Assembly (NCBI GenBank): GCA_030527645.1
Contig: JAUNAJ010000022.1
Span: 1-40,076 of the forward strand
DNA length: 40,076 nt
Direction: 5' to 3'
Source of the DNA: Lachnospiraceae bacterium
GTDB taxonomy: Bacteria; Bacillota; Clostridia; Lachnospirales; Lachnospiraceae
The notes beneath the pieces are model-generated. The model saw only the letters and a list, made by a program, of their open reading frames with translations. It was not told the DNA's origin and did not search any database. Every line of letters starts with the position of its first letter. Position 1 is the stretch's first letter. Positions 38,037 through 40,076 of the stretch are shown piece after piece. A program made the position numbers and the translations under genes.

Positions 38037-38453
38037 ATGGCATACGATTTACAGAAAGAGAAAAGAGAAGCAATAGAAGCGGGAGAGTATGCTTTGCAGT
38101 GTCTGTATGCTGCCGCAGACTATCTTGACAGCGCAAGAAACTGGGGATTTCTGGATCTGTTCGGCGGAGGGCTGATATCATCCCTTGCAAAGCGTTCCAA
38201 GATGGAGAAAGCAAAGCAGTGTATGGAGGATGCCAGATATGCCCTTCGGGATTTCAGCAGGGAACTGAAGGACGTCTCCATTGCCTGGGATCTGGACATT
38301 GTTACAGATGATTTCCTGTCCTTTGCAGACCTGTTTTTTGACGGGTTTTTTGTGGACTGGATGGTGCAGGATCGCATCAATCGGGCTGCTGAGCAGGTGG
38401 AACAGGCGGTTTACAGAGTAGAAGAGGTTCTGGATCAGCTGAGGAGGATCTGA
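38037..38453 (+). CDS. Conserved hypothetical helical protein
   Basis: 138 residues from the ATG at 38037, 9 nt after GGAGGT; an in-frame GTG at 38028 abuts the site. It is mostly helical, with NWGFLDLFGGGLISSLAKRS (a glycine-rich turn or membrane-touching loop) near residue 40 and FLSFADLFFDGFF near 100. I do not recognise a named family. It is 4 nt upstream of the esterase gene, so they form an operon. Confidence 0.7.
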   Translation: MAYDLQKEKREAIEAGEYALQCLYAAADYLDSARNWGFLDLFGGGLISSLAKRSKMEKAKQCMEDARYALRDFSRELKDVSIAWDLDIVTDDFLSFADLFFDGFFVDWMVQDRINRAAEQVEQAVYRVEEVLDQLRRI

Positions 38454-38457
38454 CAGT

Positions 38458-39201
38458 ATGGATGAGCGAATGATCAACGGAAAGAGGGTCGTTCTGGTAT
38501 CGAAAGTGGAACGGGGGGACGGTGGTGCCGTTCCGGTGGAACATGCAGAACGGAGAATCATTGGCAATGCGCCGCTTATTCTGTGGGGAACATTTCTGCA
38601 CGAGGAGAATGAAATCGAGCATTTTGTGGATGAACTGGAAAAAATCATTCCGGAAGGTGGATACATTCTTGCGGCATTTTTTGCTGAGGACTGGAATCGG
38701 GATTTTTCCCCATGGGAAGCACCGGCAGTTTTCGGGAACGAAGATTTTGCAGGAAAGGGAGCAGAGATGCTGGACTGGCTTACTGATCAGTGTATTCCTC
38801 AACTGGAACAGGACTTTGGTACAGGCAGACCAAAGTATCTCATTGGATACTCTCTGGCAGGTCTGTTTGCGTTGTGGGCAGGATATGAGACAGATATGTT
38901 TGACGGAATAGCGAGCTGCTCCGGATCCCTCTGGTTCAGAGACTGGGACAGCTATGTAAATAGCCATACGATGAAGCATTTCTGCAATGTGTACCTGAGC
39001 CTTGGTACCAAGGAAGAGAAGACAAGGAATCGGCAGATGGCGCTGGTGGGAGACCGGACAAGAGAGCAGTTTCGGATTCTGGAGTCTGATGAGCATGTGA
39101 AGAAATTAATTCTGGAATGGAATCCCGGCGGACATTTTGCCGATTCGGGAAAACGGCTGGCAAAGGGGGTACGCTGGCTGATGGAGCAACGGTATTTTTG
39201 A
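38458..39201 (+). CDS. Alpha/beta-hydrolase esterase-like protein with an in-frame REP palindrome
   Basis: 247 residues. The nucleophile elbow is G130-Y-S132-L-A-G, and H226 in NPGGHFADS is the likely catalytic His. It resembles enterochelin-esterase-like hydrolases. AGGAGG lies about 10 nt before the ATG, inside the previous gene's end. Residues 17-26 (VERGDGGAVP) are encoded entirely by a 27-bp REP palindrome (38508-38534), which is exactly 9 codons long, so the frame is intact. The inserted peptide is at the N-terminus, before the core fold. The substrate is unknown. Confidence 0.8.
   Translation: MDERMINGKRVVLVSKVERGDGGAVPVEHAERRIIGNAPLILWGTFLHEENEIEHFVDELEKIIPEGGYILAAFFAEDWNRDFSPWEAPAVFGNEDFAGKGAEMLDWLTDQCIPQLEQDFGTGRPKYLIGYSLAGLFALWAGYETDMFDGIASCSGSLWFRDWDSYVNSHTMKHFCNVYLSLGTKEEKTRNRQMALVGDRTREQFRILESDEHVKKLILEWNPGGHFADSGKRLAKGVRWLMEQRYF
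38508..38534. repeat. REP-like palindrome 4, inside a coding region
   Basis: GGAACGGGGGGACGGTGGTG then CCGTTCC, 27 bp, the same family as 30927, 33646 and 37024. It lies in codons 17-26 of the esterase gene. Confidence 0.85.
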
Positions 39202-39228
39202 AAATTGATCATATATCGGAGGGAATAC

Positions 39229-39513
39229 ATGAAACCTAGAAGTGAACTCAGCATGCAGCTGTATCAGCTGATGCTTGACCGGGGATACCCTGAGAATCTC
39301 TGTGATCTGGTTACCAGAAATCTAAATACAGATTTTACAGCTGCAAGAATGATTGGATACCTGAATCATTATTCTGAGCTTCCGGATGTGGAAGTTGTAG
39401 ATGAGATGCTGGCAATCCTGGCAGATCGAAATGCAATCATAAAAAAGAAAGAGTCGGAAAAAGCACAGTCGGCTGTCAGTCATATGTACCGCTTCGGGCT
39501 GGACATTGAATAA
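39229..39513 (+). CDS. Small hypothetical protein
   Basis: 94 residues from the ATG at 39229, 5 nt after GGAGGG; the longer frame from 39205 has no site. It is helical and charged, with LMLDRGYPENLCDLVTRNL and VEVVDEMLAILADRNAIIKK. No known domain was recognised. It is 27 nt after the esterase gene and may be the operon's third gene. Confidence 0.72.
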   Translation: MKPRSELSMQLYQLMLDRGYPENLCDLVTRNLNTDFTAARMIGYLNHYSELPDVEVVDEMLAILADRNAIIKKKESEKAQSAVSHMYRFGLDIE

Positions 39514-39595
39514 AGAAAAGCAAAATCCTTTTAAATTCTGCATTTCTTCTTTTGCCGCTGAAAACAATATTCGCCACCGATTTGTTACCATAATA

Positions 39596-39841
39596 TTAAA
39601 TATCGCCCCAAAATATCAAAGAGACTGAACCTGTTGAATCAGGCTTGCTGCAGAAATGAATGGAAACATCTCCTAAACAGATACGATATTCAATTTTGTC
39701 TTTCGTCTCCTGCTCAATTGCCATAATCAGAGTCTGAGCCAGAGAGGATATTCCGGCACAAACAATATCAGAACCGGCATGAGAATAGCCAGCATGGCCA
39801 GAGACGGTAATATCTTGGTCAGTGTATTTGATTGTTGTCAT
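39596..39841 (-). CDS. Prp-type ribosomal-processing cysteine protease homologue
   Basis: 81 residues on the minus strand. VSGHAGYSHAGSDIVCAGISSLAQTL holds the Prp catalytic pair: the His in GHAG and the Cys in DIVCA. Chromosomal Prp trims ribosomal protein L27 and lies between rplU and rpmA; here no ribosomal gene is near, and the protein is short, as in stand-alone or phage-associated forms. It has no Shine-Dalgarno of its own; its ATG overlaps the stop of a 7-codon reading frame (39838-39861). Confidence 0.82.
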   Translation of the reverse strand: MTTIKYTDQDITVSGHAGYSHAGSDIVCAGISSLAQTLIMAIEQETKDKIEYRICLGDVSIHFCSKPDSTGSVSLIFWGDI

Positions 39842-39861
39842 CGTTTTTTTAATGATTGCAC
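39838..39861 (-). CDS. Possible 7-codon leader frame coupled to the prp-like gene
   Basis: On the minus strand GGAGGT (39876-39871) is followed 9 nt later by GTG and six codons (MQSLKKR), then TGA overlapping the ATG of the protease as ATGA. This explains how the protease gene is translated without its own site. Alternatively the true start may differ. Confidence 0.4.
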   Translation of the reverse strand: MQSLKKR

Positions 39862-39888
39862 GAAAAAAGCACCTCCGAAGAGATGCTA

Positions 39889-39897
39889 TGTTATACT
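39889..39897 (+). promoter_or_regulatory. Extended -10 promoter of the cationic peptide
   Basis: TGTTATACT (39889-39897) matches TGn-TATACT. It lies about 50 bp before the peptide start codon; no convincing -35 is seen. Confidence 0.45.
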
Positions 39898-39947
39898 CCT
39901 TTTACAGGTTTTGCTGCACTGAGTCTGTAGAAAGGAGCAAATTCATA

Positions 39948-40031
39948 ATGGGAAAATCAGGTTTGAAAGAGATATCCGATAAAATCAAAAAGAATGCTTT
40001 GAAACAAATTGCTTCAAAAGAGAGTCCGTGA
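39948..40031 (+). CDS. 27-residue cationic amphipathic peptide
   Basis: Starts MGKSGLKEISDKIKKNA with AAAGGAGC 9 nt upstream. Seven Lys against three acidic residues give a net charge near +4. Hydrophobic residues L6, I9, I13, A17, L18 and I21 recur every 3 to 4 residues, as on one face of a helix. It resembles small membrane-active or protein-binding peptides (leaderless bacteriocin, toxin or regulatory peptide), but no family is recognised. It is divergent from the Prp-type gene. Confidence 0.5.
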   Translation: MGKSGLKEISDKIKKNALKQIASKESP

Positions 40032-40076
40032 AAAAAAGTCTGTAAAAGTTCAATAACATGGGCCTTCTATGATACA

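Overview
The window is about 40 kb of a low-to-mid GC Gram-positive chromosome. The protein families point to a gut Lachnospiraceae bacterium (Blautia/Dorea/Mediterraneibacter-like): FeoA/FeoB with FeoB-associated Cys-rich proteins, an acetogen-type MetF/MetV/RnfC methylene-THF reductase locus, CbiMQO cobalt uptake, a GH27 alpha-galactosidase and paired DUF975 proteins. Strong GGAGG-type ribosome sites and consensus sigma-A promoters fit. The genus is inferred, not proven.

Layout. 1-345: tRNA-Asp, tRNA-Val and tRNA-Met with a terminator. 345-6540: a Cys-rich protein, two DUF975 membrane proteins under near-identical promoters, and between them a sugar-binding lipoprotein, an AraC regulator, a GH27 alpha-galactosidase and a small Cys-rich protein. 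6675-11660: cardiolipin synthase, a SpoU methyltransferase, tRNA-Gln and an L,D-transpeptidase. 11660-15900: a one-carbon/energy operon with a MetV-RnfC fusion, a second MetV and MetF. 15900-19340: feoA, feoB and two small metal-handling membrane proteins. 19600-23410: a NifX-like/FKBP fusion, TrpB2-type tryptophan synthase beta and a YugP-type zinc protease. 23700-27550: fructose PTS genes fruK-fruA-fruR. 27600-29610: zinc-ribbon, HAD and J-domain genes. 29730-32670: cbiM-cbiQ-cbiO cobalt ECF transporter. 32900-37060: SGNH hydrolase, ABC exporter, Na+/amino-acid symporter. 37100-40076: HAD phosphatase (minus strand), a hypothetical protein plus an esterase, a small hypothetical protein, a Prp-type cysteine protease (minus strand) and a 27-residue cationic peptide.

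Many genes share a metal and redox theme: iron uptake (Feo), cobalt uptake (Cbi), and a corrinoid/Fe-S-dependent one-carbon pathway. The sequence supports this with three copies of a TTAG-N6-CTAA dyad around feoA/feoB, a CsoR/RcnR-like C5-TAT-G5 operator at the cbiM promoter, and leader segments shared between the metV-rnfC and feoB genes.

The least expected content is in the intergenic DNA. Two 195-bp cloverleaf-like inverted-repeat elements (22188-22382 and 32678-32872) are near-identical, lie in opposite orientation and are flanked by 8-bp target duplications, so they are mobile (MITE-like). A third, diverged copy (19356-19541) keeps the fold with compensating stem changes and keeps loop sequences. 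All three sit just downstream of terminators. A separate family of 27-bp GGAAC...GTTCC REP-like palindromes occurs four times, once in frame inside an esterase gene and once built around a stop codon. A third repeat family follows terminators at 345, 11663 and 18656. No CRISPR array, prophage block or transposase gene was seen.
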